From positions 1 to 37,810 of the forward strand of contig NZ_MZXV01000044.1 in NCBI RefSeq assembly GCF_003253745.1: 37,810 nucleotides of DNA, given 5' to 3'. Made by a program: the position numbers and the translations under genes. The notes under the pieces are model-generated. The model did not search any database, had not been told where the DNA came from, and saw only the letters and a list, made by a program, of their open reading frames with translations. The stretch's first letter is position 1. Every line of letters begins with the position of its first letter. Source of the DNA: Mesorhizobium kowhaii (lineage in GTDB: Bacteria; Pseudomonadota; Alphaproteobacteria; Rhizobiales; Rhizobiaceae). Of the stretch, positions 1 through 8,011 are shown piece by piece.

Positions 1-530
1 GTCGACATCGGTGCCTCGGAAATCGGGCACCAGAGCTTACCATCACGTACCACCATCGGTCGCTTCATGATTCCTTGGGCTTCAAGGTCTTTGAGCACGA
101 GTGGCTGTATCTGCAACGGCGTGCTTGTCCGCCGGTAGGCGCTCCATCGCGCTACGTCTAGAACTCGGGATTCGCGTGGATCATACCCAATGTAGATTGG
201 TATCACGTGGCAACTCTATAATTTGATGTGAATTTACTCGAATTAAGCATGGCAGCACTGCAAGCGGAAGACCCGAAGTACAGCGGATCGCTACGGGTGG
301 CGCGACGGTATGAGTCCTGCGTACCTTCGCGAGCTTGTCACCTATTGGTGATCCAGCGTCAGCGTGACATCTCCGACTGCGAACTTCGCAGGCGTCACAT
401 GACTGCGCTGACCTGAACCATCATTGCCGTTCGCCCAATGAGGAAGGTCGTGAATGGGTTCGGATCTAGGTGCGGTCCTGGCGCAACCGCGACCTCTAGT
501 GCGGTCGTCACTAACGTCCGCTTTTAGGCA
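1..530. other. No supported gene
   Basis: Short open frames exist (for example 228-416 on the plus strand) but none has a ribosome binding site, steady third-position GC bias or a recognisable motif. A plus-strand frame ending at a TAG near 160 has a plausible protein-like stretch (GFKVFEHEWLYL) and could be the tail of a gene that begins before the window. I cannot name it. Confidence 0.4.
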
Positions 531-893
531 GTGGCACAGCTGACTTTGATGACCGGGAGCTCGGCGCTTGGAAGTGCGGCGCTCGCGTGGAATATCTCTC
601 TTGCGCTCGAAAAGCCCGTGCTCGCCATCGTGCCAGGATACGGCATGGCGGACGTCGTTCTTCAGGCGCTCGGTGGCTGGTTCGGTTTCGGCCTCTACGA
701 CTATCTTCATGCGAAGAGCTTGATCCAGAACAGCCTCGCGAATGTCGCGCCGCAGACCGCGAGCATTGGCCGCCGATTCTCGGCATCGACACCCGACGCG
801 AAGACTGTGCATGGCGCGCCCGTCTTTCGTCATGGCTCTGGTTCGTCAGACGTGGCCGCAGGGAAGTACGCAGAAGATGCAATACCGGCATGA
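531..893 (+). CDS. Hypothetical protein, possibly a gene remnant
   Basis: This frame of about 120 codons shows the strong GC3 bias of the genuine genes in the window. It encodes a hydrophobic first half (residues about 10-60, with VPGYG and LGGWFGFGLYDYL) followed by a polar tail. The start is uncertain: GTG at 531 or ATG at 549, and neither has a good ribosome binding site, so the true 5' end may be lost. I do not recognise the family. An antisense frame over the same DNA lacks protein character and was discarded. There is no operon partner. The decayed surroundings make a remnant as likely as a live gene. Confidence 0.4.
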   Translation: MAQLTLMTGSSALGSAALAWNISLALEKPVLAIVPGYGMADVVLQALGGWFGFGLYDYLHAKSLIQNSLANVAPQTASIGRRFSASTPDAKTVHGAPVFRHGSGSSDVAAGKYAEDAIPA

Positions 894-1313
894 CCACTGT
901 ATCAGCGTCAGGTAAGAATATCTCAGTATTTGACCTTCCGTATGGTCTTCTCCCAGAAGGGGGATGTGACCTCTGCCTTCGGAGGGGCGTCGGCTAACCT
1001 CTTCTCCAAAATGGAAGATTTCGACTAAGCCGCGTGCCGTCGATGGCAGAAGAACGCCTCTTCGATAGTGGGTCTTGCGATGTAGCGGTCTCCCGCTACC
1101 ATCACTGTCAATCAACCATATGATATTGTTGTATATTTTTGGCAAAAAAGGGTCCCGAGCGTGACCCCGGGCAGTCTTGATTTCTCTCAACTGGTTGATA
1201 ATAAAGGTGTTTCGTCTCGGGGGTTCAAAACCTCACCGCTACCACACAGCTAGACAGCTGCCCGACGGCGAAGCCGGCATCATCAACAACAACGAGATGT
1301 AGGCGGGCGCCGC
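894..1313. other. Intergenic, with a tRNA-derived scar
   Basis: No convincing gene. It holds the 22-bp tRNA-Arg-like segment at 965-986. Around 1218-1246 there is also a weak TpsiC-arm-like string ending in CCGCTACCA that does not fold into a tRNA. Confidence 0.4.
965..986 (+). repeat. 22-bp direct repeat of the tRNA-Arg(CCG) anticodon arm
   Basis: This segment is identical to 31316-31337 in the same orientation. On the minus strand it contains the anticodon stem-loop of tRNA-Arg(CCG), with the loop core CTCCGAA. No T arm or acceptor stem accompanies it here. An exact 22-bp match is far beyond chance in this window, so it probably marks an old integration or recombination site. Similarity seems to resume after a gap (GTCGGCTAACCT here, GTCGGTTACCTG at the other copy). 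Confidence 0.65.
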
Positions 1314-1688
1314 TTATTCGCTAAAATCGTCAAGCACGCCCTTGCGGGGGTGACGCCTCTTCCGCCTAGCCGGCAGGGATCGACCCCCGCCATCAGCTGC
1401 ACCGCCCATCGCCTGTTCTCGGCCTTGCTGTAGCGTTGAACTTGTCGGCTTCGAGATCACCGTCCGAAAGAGAAGGGCGAAACGATAGACCCTCGGGGGG
1501 ACAGGTCGGTAGAGCGCGCGCCAGAGTGCGTCCGCAGTGCGCTGGCCAAGTTCAAGCATGACGTTGTCGTATGTGTCGGAAATCCGGCAATTGGGGCAGG
1601 ATAAGAGGTCGGACCCTTGCGGATCACCGACGCAGCTGAGGGGCACTTTGCATCGATTGCAGCCGATCTTAGGAGCGCTTTCGATCAT
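1314..1688 (-). CDS. Small zinc-ribbon hypothetical protein
   Basis: A 124-residue product whose first 40 residues carry two Cys pairs (CNRC near residue 9 and CPNC near residue 31), the spacing of a zinc ribbon that would bind one metal ion. Residues about 38-70 look helical, and the C-terminal 50 residues are basic and low in complexity, so that part may be a read-through extension. The ATG at 1688 is preceded by AGGAT at a suitable distance. No function can be assigned. Such ribbons are frequent in small rhizobial regulatory or DNA-associated proteins. It stands alone, with no operon. Confidence 0.5.
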   Translation of the reverse strand: MIESAPKIGCNRCKVPLSCVGDPQGSDLLSCPNCRISDTYDNVMLELGQRTADALWRALYRPVPPRVYRFALLFRTVISKPTSSTLQQGREQAMGGAADGGGRSLPARRKRRHPRKGVLDDFSE

Positions 1689-1993
1689 ATGGAGGGATAT
1701 CCTGCTGTTTTGATCAACGACGCAATTACGGTGCCAAGCGCAATTGATCCGTTGCGGGACATCACAGCCACTATATCGCGTGGTGCACGACGTAGGTCGT
1801 CGCCGGCTTGTTCTCCACCTTTTGGTACTTCCTTCGTTCGTATGGGTGTGTTCCGCCTATATTAGCGATAGCGTATATATTCGCCAGCCGGCGCCGCTCT
1901 CAACCCGCCCCGCCGGTCAGCCCAGCGGCCTAGCTGCCGGTCACTCTTGGCAACCAGGCCGCTGGGCTGTTCGGGCGCGCTGGTGAAGTCGCT
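1689..1993. other. Intergenic with a long hairpin
   Basis: No gene is supported. The notable element is the inverted repeat at 1918-1969, between two minus-strand genes. The AT-rich stretch at 1857-1880 could be promoter-like, but no hexamer pair with proper spacing stands out. Confidence 0.4.
1918..1969. repeat. 14-bp perfect inverted repeat (hairpin)
   Basis: CAGCCCAGCGGCCT at 1918-1931 is the exact reverse complement of 1956-1969, with a 24-nt loop. There is no T run on either side, so it is not a classic intrinsic terminator. It lies downstream of the minus-strand gene at 1994-2297 and may end or stabilise that transcript. Confidence 0.6.
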
Positions 1994-2297
1994 CTACGCC
2001 CCTCGCTTGGCGCTATCGAATGTCGGCCTCCAGTCGCGATTCCGGTCCCGCTGTTGCCCTTCGTAGTCGGGGATGCATGCGAAGAACATCGGGCCGCTGA
2101 TCGCGGCCCGCCGCCTTGCAATCCGAGCAGCCGAAGAGCCCGACCAGATCCCAATGCATCGAACCGTGATCCGGGCCAAGCCTGTCGATCAGCGCTTGGA
2201 TATCGAGCTTTATCGACTTGCAGCACATCGGATGCCCGCAGTTGACGTATATGGTTTCGCGGGCGGCCAAGGTGTCGGCGAGGGTCTTTTGAGGCAT
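1994..2297 (-). pseudogene. Cys-pair hypothetical protein with a frameshift
   Basis: Translation from the ATG at 2297 (ribosome binding site CGGAGA) gives a conserved-looking rhizobial small protein with Cys near residues 20, 25 and 26 and a CSDC motif near residue 57. Near 2085 the frame breaks. Continuing in the next frame gives FFACIPDYEGQQRDRNRDW and a natural stop at 1994, whereas the unshifted frame runs into Arg-rich nonsense. One extra base would explain it. From memory, relatives of about 100 residues read straight through this point. It is either a real pseudogene or a sequencing error. The function is unknown; metal binding is likely from the cysteines. Confidence 0.6.
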
Positions 2298-2434
2298 GGC
2301 GATCTCCGTTGAAGGGGTCGCCGCAACGAAGGATTATATTCCTGATCTCGAAGGCGCCGGCAAGCCAATGTTCGGATTCGGTTCGGTCACACTCGCGCTT
2401 GGGGTGATAATCAGACAGCTAGGCTCCAGGCACT

Positions 2435-2548
2435 GTGACCGTCTACATCGCCGCGCTTGGCGCCCTGATGATCGCCGCGATCTGGCGCTGCTCAGTATGG
2501 CTGCTTCGCTCGCGACGGCGGGCCAGGCGCGCCAAGTTGCGCACTTAA
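2435..2548 (+). CDS. Possible 37-residue membrane peptide
   Basis: A GTG-started frame encodes one hydrophobic helix (residues 3-25, VYIAALGALMIAAIW) followed by a very basic tail (RSRRRARRAK), the shape of a single-pass small membrane protein. The only ribosome binding hint is CCAGG upstream. It lies just before the decayed mucR gene. I do not recognise it, and it could be fortuitous. Confidence 0.25.
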   Translation: MTVYIAALGALMIAAIWRCSVWLLRSRRRARRAKLRT

Positions 2549-2593
2549 AGGCGCTCCAATAAGACGTTGGACAGATAAACAGGGAACCTCCAC

Positions 2594-2964
2594 ATGACCG
2601 ATCACCGCATTGCCGAACTGGCAGGGCTCACCGCCGACGTAGTGTCGGCATTTTGTAAGCAACAACTCAATTCCAGTGACTAGCCGAGCCGCAAACACCA
2701 GCGGTCACCCCTAAGAAGTCGGTGTTTCCCGACCACATCGTAAGCTTGGAAGACGGCCGCAAATTCAAGACGATGAAACGCCACCTTGGTTTGCTTGGCA
2801 TGACGCCAAAAGAATATCGCGCTAAGTGGAGCCTGCCTTCCGACTAACCGATGGTGGCGCCAAACTGCGCCGCGACACGGTCTGCGCTGGCAAAGGCTAG
2901 CGGTCTCGGCCGCAAGGCTGAACCTGTTAAGAAGACGCCCGCGAAGCGAAAGGCAAAGGCCTAA
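2594..2964 (+). pseudogene. mucR: Decayed Ros/MucR-type transcriptional regulator
   Basis: MucR/Ros proteins are zinc-finger DNA-binding regulators of exopolysaccharide, motility and symbiosis genes. The N-terminus MTDHRIAELAGLTADVVSAF matches the family and then meets a TAG at 2681. A different frame resumes from 2686 with the finger region (KKSVFPDHIVSLEDG, then KFKTMKRHLGLLGMTPKEYR and KWSLPSD). It is interrupted by a TAA at 2845 exactly where relatives read DYPMVAP, then ends with the usual Lys-rich tail at 2964. The finger cysteine (normally CLEDG) is Ser here, and part of the linker is deleted. With a frameshift, an internal stop and a lost metal ligand, the gene must be dead. Confidence 0.85.
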
Positions 2965-3253
2965 CGGCCGATCGACGTGACGTAACGTCAAGACTCAGCT
3001 AAGCCTAGCGACGCGGCGGATCTGTTCCGTCTGGCCGGCGCCTTTCAGGCAACCTCCCCCCTCTGGCGCCGGCCCTCTTCCTCCATCTGAAATCGTAGCG
3101 CGCCTTTTGGGGTGAAGCTTGGTGCGCAGCCCATCAGACACAATCCAGAAACACACCAGAAAAACTCCAGAAATCGTTCAAGCGTATGATCGACTAGAGG
3201 GTCAGTTCATCGGCTGCAGCACTGCAGCACTCGCTCGGGTTTGCGACAAAGCG

Positions 3254-3556
3254 ATGCAAAGGATCTCGAACAGCTTGATGGGTGCGTTGCTCGGCATTTC
3301 GCTCGTCACGGCTGCAGTTGGAGGATCCGACGCAAAAGTGGCGCCGATCACCCGCACCGAACGTTGCAGCAATCTCAGCCGACAACTTGACGAAGCCCTC
3401 GAAACCCATGCCACGGCAACGCAGGTCACCGCGGCAAGGGCACTTCAAAGAAAGGGAAACCGGTACTGCGCCAACAAGAAACAGGCACAGGGAATCCGGA
3501 TGCTCGCTAACGCTTTGAAGCTGCTTGGAGTGACACCGACCGACCCGGTTCAGTGA
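3254..3556 (+). CDS. Secreted small hypothetical protein
   Basis: From the ATG at 3254 the product is 100 residues. It has a signal-peptide-like start (MQRISNSLMGALLGISLVTAAVGGSDA) and a mature part with two cysteines, near the start of the mature chain and in NRYCANKK, that could form a disulfide in the periplasm. The open frame reaches back to 3119, but the extra 45 residues are polar and would bury the signal peptide, so I prefer 3254 although its ribosome binding site is weak. The family is unknown. It lies 38 nt before another small exported protein gene on the same strand, and the two may share a transcript. Confidence 0.55.
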   Translation: MQRISNSLMGALLGISLVTAAVGGSDAKVAPITRTERCSNLSRQLDEALETHATATQVTAARALQRKGNRYCANKKQAQGIRMLANALKLLGVTPTDPVQ

Positions 3557-3594
3557 CGCTCAAATCCGACTTGCACAAAAAAGGAAGTGAAACC

Positions 3595-3837
3595 ATGAAA
3601 AAGTCCCTCCTTTCCGCTCTCGGTCTCGCCGTTGCTCTCGCCTTCTCGATGCCGGCTCTCGGCAACGCGGCTGCGACCACGACGGCTGCTCCTGCCGCTG
3701 CCACGACGAACCAACATCGCCTTCATCATCACGCTACACCCGCCAAGAAGGCCTGCAAGGCGACCAAGAAACACAAGTGCCCGGTGAAGCACAAGAAGCA
3801 CACTACGAAGAAGGCAGCCCCTAAGAAGGCCTACTAA
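3595..3837 (+). CDS. Exported Lys/His-rich small basic protein
   Basis: An 80-residue product. The ATG at 3595 follows a good ribosome binding site (AAGGAAGTGAAACC). Residues 1-24 are a typical signal peptide (MKKSLLSALGLAVALAFSMPALG), then an Ala/Thr-rich linker, then a Lys/His-rich tail with two Cys (KKACKATKKHKCPVKHKKH). Similar short exported basic proteins occur across rhizobia without a defined role; binding to anionic surfaces or metals is only a guess from composition. A terminator-like hairpin follows 19 nt after the stop, so it is the last gene of its transcript. Confidence 0.7.
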   Translation: MKKSLLSALGLAVALAFSMPALGNAAATTTAAPAAATTNQHRLHHHATPAKKACKATKKHKCPVKHKKHTTKKAAPKKAY

Positions 3838-3855
3838 GCTCTGCTGTTTCATGAG

Positions 3856-3895
3856 AAGGCCGTTCAAATCTGCATTCACCTGGGACGGCCTTTTA
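3856..3895 (+). terminator. Probable intrinsic terminator
   Basis: AAGGCCGT at 3856-3863 pairs with ACGGCCTT at 3885-3892 and is followed by TTTT. The loop is rather long (21 nt). It sits just after the stop of the small basic protein gene. Confidence 0.55.
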
Positions 3896-3933
3896 ATCCC
3901 GAGCATCGCGAATCTGCGATGTCGCGCGACATT

Positions 3934-4149
3934 TCAACGCCTCTTCGGCTTCGGCGTGATCTCCTCGATCCGCACCTTTGGGCTTCCGCGATCACACCAT
4001 AGGCTAACGCGATCCCGCAGTTCACAATACAACTACAAGCGGTTGATTCCTTTGGGATGTAGCCGCTCCCATCAGAGGTCCGTCGCGTGGGGGCACGCGG
4101 CGGACTGCTGGTGGCCGGCGGCGCCGGGGTGAGGTTGCGGAAGGCTTGA
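3934..4149. pseudogene. Two small gene remnants, including an XRE-regulator tail
   Basis: At 4111-4149 (plus strand) the DNA encodes a Gly-rich tail ending GVRLRKA. It shares an identical 21-bp block (4117-4137) with 26785-26805, where the same tail ends a recognisable XRE-family fragment. On the minus strand, 3934-4038 encodes a protein-like C-terminus (LWCDRGSPKVRIEEITPKP then a stop) preceded by an in-frame stop, possibly a remnant of a small conserved protein. Neither part has a start. Confidence 0.4.
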
Positions 4150-4193
4150 TCGTTACTCGCTCACGCCGGCGGCCCCTTTAGAGCGTATGTTCG

Positions 4194-4589
4194 TCAGCCG
4201 TTCGGATAGTAGCCGCCGTCGGCACCGTCACCCATGTATGTTCCCTGGCCGGTGGCATTCTGAAGCCGCTGACCCAGCGCATCGATCTGTCCCAGCGCCG
4301 AACGGCCTCCGGAAGTCAACGCGGTGTGTTGGATAGTATCCGCCTGCTGCATCAGGTCGCGGGCTTGGTCCTGCGTGATCTTACCGACCTGCCTAGCCTC
4401 ACGGATACCCTGCTTCACGCTCAGCAACTGCACGACCGCTGCTCTCGTTGCCGGATCCACCGGCACCGATGCCGTGGTTGTGGGGTCGACCTGTGCCCTG
4501 TGGTGACGGTGCACTGCATAGGCGCTCGAAAGTGGTATGGCCGCGAAGATCGATGCGGCCGCGATGATTTTTGGCATGAAAGAGCGCAT
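4194..4589 (-). CDS. Exported hypothetical protein
   Basis: A 131-residue product starting at ATG 4589 behind a clear ribosome binding site (GGGAGA). Residues 1-25 form a signal peptide (MRSFMPKIIAAASIFAAIPLSSAYA). The mature part begins with a His-rich stretch (VHRHHRAQ), continues with a helical Gln/Ala-rich segment (about 50-110) and ends in a Gly/Tyr-rich tail (GDGADGGYYPNG). No catalytic motif is visible. It is probably periplasmic and its function is unknown. It is alone on its strand; the next gene upstream on this strand, at 4782-4949, is about 190 nt away. Confidence 0.7.
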   Translation of the reverse strand: MRSFMPKIIAAASIFAAIPLSSAYAVHRHHRAQVDPTTTASVPVDPATRAAVVQLLSVKQGIREARQVGKITQDQARDLMQQADTIQHTALTSGGRSALGQIDALGQRLQNATGQGTYMGDGADGGYYPNG

Positions 4590-4781
4590 GATGACTTCTC
4601 CCTATAATCGAAGGAGCGGTAAAAACCGCTCTCCGAAATGGGCCGTCCGGACGCGTCGTGTCGCGGTGTTGGACCATCGCCGGCGGTTCTCGGCCCGCAA
4701 CGACATGTAAGAGGCCACCCCGGCGTTGGAGTGAGGAGGGAACGCAAACGTTATCCGATGTGATCGAGCGTTGAATTGCGG

Positions 4782-4949
4782 TCAGCGCTTCTTCGGCGCG
4801 ATCTCGTCGTTCTGCGCCCTAACACCGTCCTGTACGATCGCCTGTTCAAGCGCCTCTGCGGCTGCCTTGTCCTTCGTCGTTAGCACTGTGCGCCAATGCG
4901 GCTTCTCGAACACGCTGACGATGTAGGTTGTGGCCGGTTTGTCGGTCAT
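4782..4949 (-). CDS. Conserved-looking 55-residue hypothetical protein
   Basis: A short gene with coding composition: the ATG at 4949 is preceded by GGGGAAGAG, a strong ribosome binding site, and the frame ends with TGA at 4782. The product (MTDKPATTYIVSVFEKPHW at the start) looks like a small beta-alpha protein. An N-terminal strand pair is followed by an Ala/Glu-rich helix (about residues 25-41) and a charged tail ending PKKR. No signal peptide or membrane segment is present, so it is cytoplasmic. The function is unknown. Confidence 0.6.
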   Translation of the reverse strand: MTDKPATTYIVSVFEKPHWRTVLTTKDKAAAEALEQAIVQDGVRAQNDEIAPKKR

Positions 4950-5283
4950 CTCTTCCCCAGGTCAGTTAAAGCCCGCGCCTCGGCGGGAGAGCGCGGGCCG
5001 ATCAGGCGATCGAGGCCCGATCTTCGGCAGGCGCGATGGAGGGGCACCAACCTGCCGCGAAGCACAAACATTTAGAGGTCGCTAATGTTCCATCAAGCCG
5101 GTTTTGGCCAAAATGACCGTCGCGGCTGCCGGTGAAAGCAAAAAACCGCGTCCGTCATTGCGGCTCCTTGAGGTGGTTGCCGCGAGCGGCGAGCTAGAGC
5201 CCGGAAACAGGCTGACAACTGGCCGCAGTGAGTTGCCGGATGCGACGAGCGGTAAGCCCAAGGTCGCGGGTCACGCCTCAAAC

Positions 5284-5427
5284 GTCGTTGCGCACAGCGT
5301 TACGTGGTATGAGGGCGGCGGAAACACAATTGTTCAGGCCGACGTGGACGGCAATACGACGGCGGACCTCACGATCATCCTGACGGGTATCAATCACAAT
5401 CTGACTGGGTTAGATTTTTCTCTAAAA
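5284..5427 (+). pseudogene. Orphan C-terminal fragment of an RTX/calcium-binding secreted protein
   Basis: Inside a longer open frame (5104-5556), residues reading HSVTWYEGGGNTIVQADVDG and LTIILTGINHNLTGLDFSL match the terminal beta-roll segment typical of serralysin-like and hemolysin-type proteins, which carries the type I secretion signal. The preceding 60 residues are unlike any RTX repeat. The natural end after DFSL is lost, and the frame runs on into unrelated sequence. It is a cut-off piece of a second RTX gene, distinct from the intact one at 34445. Confidence 0.6.
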
Positions 5428-5914
5428 GAAACTTCAGTGGCCCAGGCTGTAGCCGGCGTGAATGATGGACCGCAAATTCGGTCCCGTCGTCAATTTTCCA
5501 CACCAATTTCGGCCATTAAGGCAACAGTTCTCGCAGGATTCCAGCTTTGGCAATGACTTCAGCCGTGTCCGAAGTTTGCCTTGTGGGCGCAGAAATCGAA
5601 CAGCGTCCCGTCTTCAACATCGACGGTCCTTAGAAATCTCTCGATCAGCGTCGAGAAAGAAGGCCGACGGACCACCCAAAGGCGCGAAGCTGTGAACGCA
5701 ACCAAACAGCGCCGAGCCGGCCGCGAAAGAGCGTGCGGTCTGGATTAACAAGGACGCGCAGTGGCATAGCAGGTCTCGAATGTGCGAAATATCATGGCGC
5801 GACAAGTCCGCGAATTTTTGCTTTATAGGTGGAAATAGGAACGGGACCTATGGCAACTAAGTCCCCTTCCTCTGGCAAGGGCGGTGGCATGGGATCGTTT
5901 GACAGGCGATGCTT
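5428..5914. other. Intergenic with weak coding remnants
   Basis: No complete gene. A plus-strand stretch at about 5696-5860 reads like coding sequence (KERAVWINKDAQWHS, then CEISWRDKSANFCFIGG, then a stop) but follows an in-frame TGA and has no start. A short ATG frame at 5850 with a passable ribosome binding site encodes a Gly/Ser-rich peptide and overlaps the next gene. Confidence 0.3.
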
Positions 5915-6289
5915 TCAGCTAGCCGCCTGGGCCGACTTTCGCCGCACGTCACTCACCGTGAGCCAGACAGCGGAGACGAGGAAGTAGAAGGCGCCGAAGG
6001 CGGCATAGGGCGCGACATTGGCGATGTCGATCGTCGCAGCACTGCCCGCCATCTTCACAAAGAAAATGCCTGCCAGTGCCGACTGAGCGCCGCTCAGCAC
6101 CATTGCCCACTGCGCGCCGGACTTCCAGCGCCTGACCGCGGTTGCAAGCTGAAAGAGGCCCGAAAGGACCGCCCAGACGCCGAAGACTGCGAGCACCGTA
6201 TTCATGCTTTCGCCGAGAGCGATGCCGACAGCCACCATGGTGATGATGCTGGCGACGAAGTTAAGCAACTGCGTCTTGTTGCGGTTCAA
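5915..6289 (-). CDS. DUF308/HdeD-like membrane protein, possibly 5'-truncated
   Basis: A 124-residue hydrophobic protein with about four membrane helices (residues about 10-28, 30-50, 58-78 and 92-115). Phrases such as LSGAQSALAGIFF and APYAAFGAFYFLVSAVWL suit the short-chain HdeD/DUF308 family of inner-membrane proteins linked to acid or general stress. Family members usually have 180-200 residues and six helices. Here the only usable start is TTG at 6289. The frame continues upstream with plausible sequence (DHGSLANFVDAQRTGG) but no ATG, so the N-terminus may be missing. Whether the protein is made is uncertain. Confidence 0.6.
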   Translation of the reverse strand: MNRNKTQLLNFVASIITMVAVGIALGESMNTVLAVFGVWAVLSGLFQLATAVRRWKSGAQWAMVLSGAQSALAGIFFVKMAGSAATIDIANVAPYAAFGAFYFLVSAVWLTVSDVRRKSAQAAS

Positions 6290-6800
6290 GCCGCCGGTGC
6301 GCTGGGCGTCGACGAAGTTGGCCAGCGATCCGTGATCGAGCGTGACTGACCGTGATGCACAACGATCCCACTCGACACCCCACGGTCATTATGGATCACG
6401 ACTGGTCGCTAATTTCCACCTGAAATCAAGGATTTGCGAGTTTCACTTTGGTCCGCCCAACCTCCGGGCGACGGGTGATAGAAGGCAAATGTGGGCAATT
6501 GTCCAGCGAAGGCGTTGTTGGAGGCAAGATATGCGCCCTTCCCTGCCCCACAATGCAGCGCGATTTCGTGCCTCAACCTCCCGAACGCCGGAGATATCGG
6601 CAACCGCCGTTCGCTGAAAGGATATAAGGATATGTTGCGCCAGGAACGGCCCAACTGGCCTGCGATCGGGATGACTGAAATGGGCCGAGAGCTGCCAGTC
6701 TGCTTTTGGACCTGGAGCGGGGTTCGGAAGCACGTGGTGCGGACATTCAACGACTCCAGCGTGTAGATGATTAGCGGCAGTTCAGATTTTGCAACGATCC
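6290..6800. other. No supported gene
   Basis: Several overlapping open frames of about 90-130 codons exist on both strands, but none has a ribosome binding site, GC3 bias or family features. The 6290-6350 part may encode the lost N-terminus of the DUF308 gene. Confidence 0.4.
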
Positions 6801-7925
6801 TCAAGAAAACCGAGCTGGCCGAAAGTTCGCTAGCAGGGGATTCTCAATGCCGCTGGCGATCTCGCCGGCAAGTAGTTCGCCCGCAATCAGGCCAAGCGTT
6901 GCACCACTGTGGCTGAAGGCGACGTAGTATTCCTTGATGTCCTTCAACTGGCCGAATACCGGCTCGCCGTCTGCGGGAATCGGCTTGGGGCCGACACCGT
7001 AGCTTTCCAATTCCAGCTTCGGATGGCCCTCGAGAACCTTTGAGGCTTCGTTGAGAAGCCCCTGAACGGTCGAATCCTTCACGCCATAAGTACCGTCCGA
7101 ATTGACGACCACCTCTTCTTCCGACCAGGCGGAATCGAGCGCGAGGGCTCCGTCCGGCGTCGGGCGAATGGCGACGCGCGGCGTGTTGAGCACGGCCCGA
7201 AGAGCTAAGTCGACCGGCTTAGTCCTGACCAGCAGAGCGATCGGTGTCCCATCTGCGATATGCTGGCCTGAGGCCGCAACCATTCGCGGCACATCACCGC
7301 CGGTCGCCAAGAGGACAGCATCAGCAGGGAAGTTGATGCCGCTTGTCGTGGTGGCGCCAGTGGCACGACCATCGACAACCGTGACCGTGGCCCTGCCGGC
7401 ATCAGTGACCAGTCGCCCGCCGCGCTCCACGAATTCCGCAATCAATATCTCGATCAGCGACGGCAGGTCGACCCACCCTTCACCCGGATTGAAGATCGCG
7501 CCTTGAGGCGTGACAGCGCTTGCATCGATGCCCGGCGTGACTGACGCTATCGCGCCTTCGGACAGATGCTGCGCGCCATAGCCGAGGGATTTTTCATGGG
7601 CGAAGATATCCGCAATCTCGTTCGAGGCGTCGTCCGCATCCCATGTCAGGCCACCATCGAAACGCAGCCACGCAGCATCCGGATATCTCGCCGACAGCGT
7701 CCGGTAGCGTTCAATGCCGATCATACGCAGGCGATGATATTCAGCCGACCGCTTGCGCGCGGAATTGAGCCAGGCGAGCGAGCGGCCGGACGCCCCCTTG
7801 GCGGGCGGTCCATCATTGACGAGGATCGTTTCGATGCCAAGCCGCGCAAGATGAACAGCTGTGGAGACACCGAAAATGCCGCCCCCGACAACGACGACCT
7901 TTGAGACCGGATGTGATATAGCCAT
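6801..7925 (-). CDS. DadA-like FAD-dependent amino acid oxidoreductase
   Basis: This 374-residue protein belongs to the D-amino-acid oxidase/DadA superfamily, which removes electrons and ammonia or an amine from amino acids and their N-substituted derivatives. The FAD-binding Rossmann motif VVVGGGIFGVSTA lies at residues 11-23, followed by KGASGRSLAW near residue 45. The C-terminal FAD contact region has FSHSGATLGLIAGELLAGEI. There is no signal peptide, so it is cytoplasmic. It is the last gene of an operon behind an amino-acid ABC transporter (86 nt gap), which implies that it oxidises the imported compound. Substrate is not readable from sequence. D-amino acids, N-methylated amino acids or fructosyl-amino acids (Amadori compounds) are all possible; the last fits the neighbouring operon. 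Confidence 0.8.
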   Translation of the reverse strand: MAISHPVSKVVVVGGGIFGVSTAVHLARLGIETILVNDGPPAKGASGRSLAWLNSARKRSAEYHRLRMIGIERYRTLSARYPDAAWLRFDGGLTWDADDASNEIADIFAHEKSLGYGAQHLSEGAIASVTPGIDASAVTPQGAIFNPGEGWVDLPSLIEILIAEFVERGGRLVTDAGRATVTVVDGRATGATTTSGINFPADAVLLATGGDVPRMVAASGQHIADGTPIALLVRTKPVDLALRAVLNTPRVAIRPTPDGALALDSAWSEEEVVVNSDGTYGVKDSTVQGLLNEASKVLEGHPKLELESYGVGPKPIPADGEPVFGQLKDIKEYYVAFSHSGATLGLIAGELLAGEIASGIENPLLANFRPARFS

Positions 7926-8011
7926 GGATGTTCTTTCACTGTGCAGAGGATAGGTTGAGCGGCCGGGGCGAAGGCGTTTCCACGCGTCTCTCGGCCAAGC
8001 GATGATGCGGA

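Noticed and set aside
342..833. Minus-strand frame of 163 codons opposite the hypothetical gene at 531
   Set aside because: Arg/His-rich and without a plausible fold; it is the shadow of a GC3-biased plus-strand frame.
1216..1250. tRNA-like TpsiC arm and CCGCTACCA end
   Set aside because: Only the T-loop-like string and an end resembling an acceptor are present. No anticodon arm, D arm or pairing 5' strand can be found upstream.
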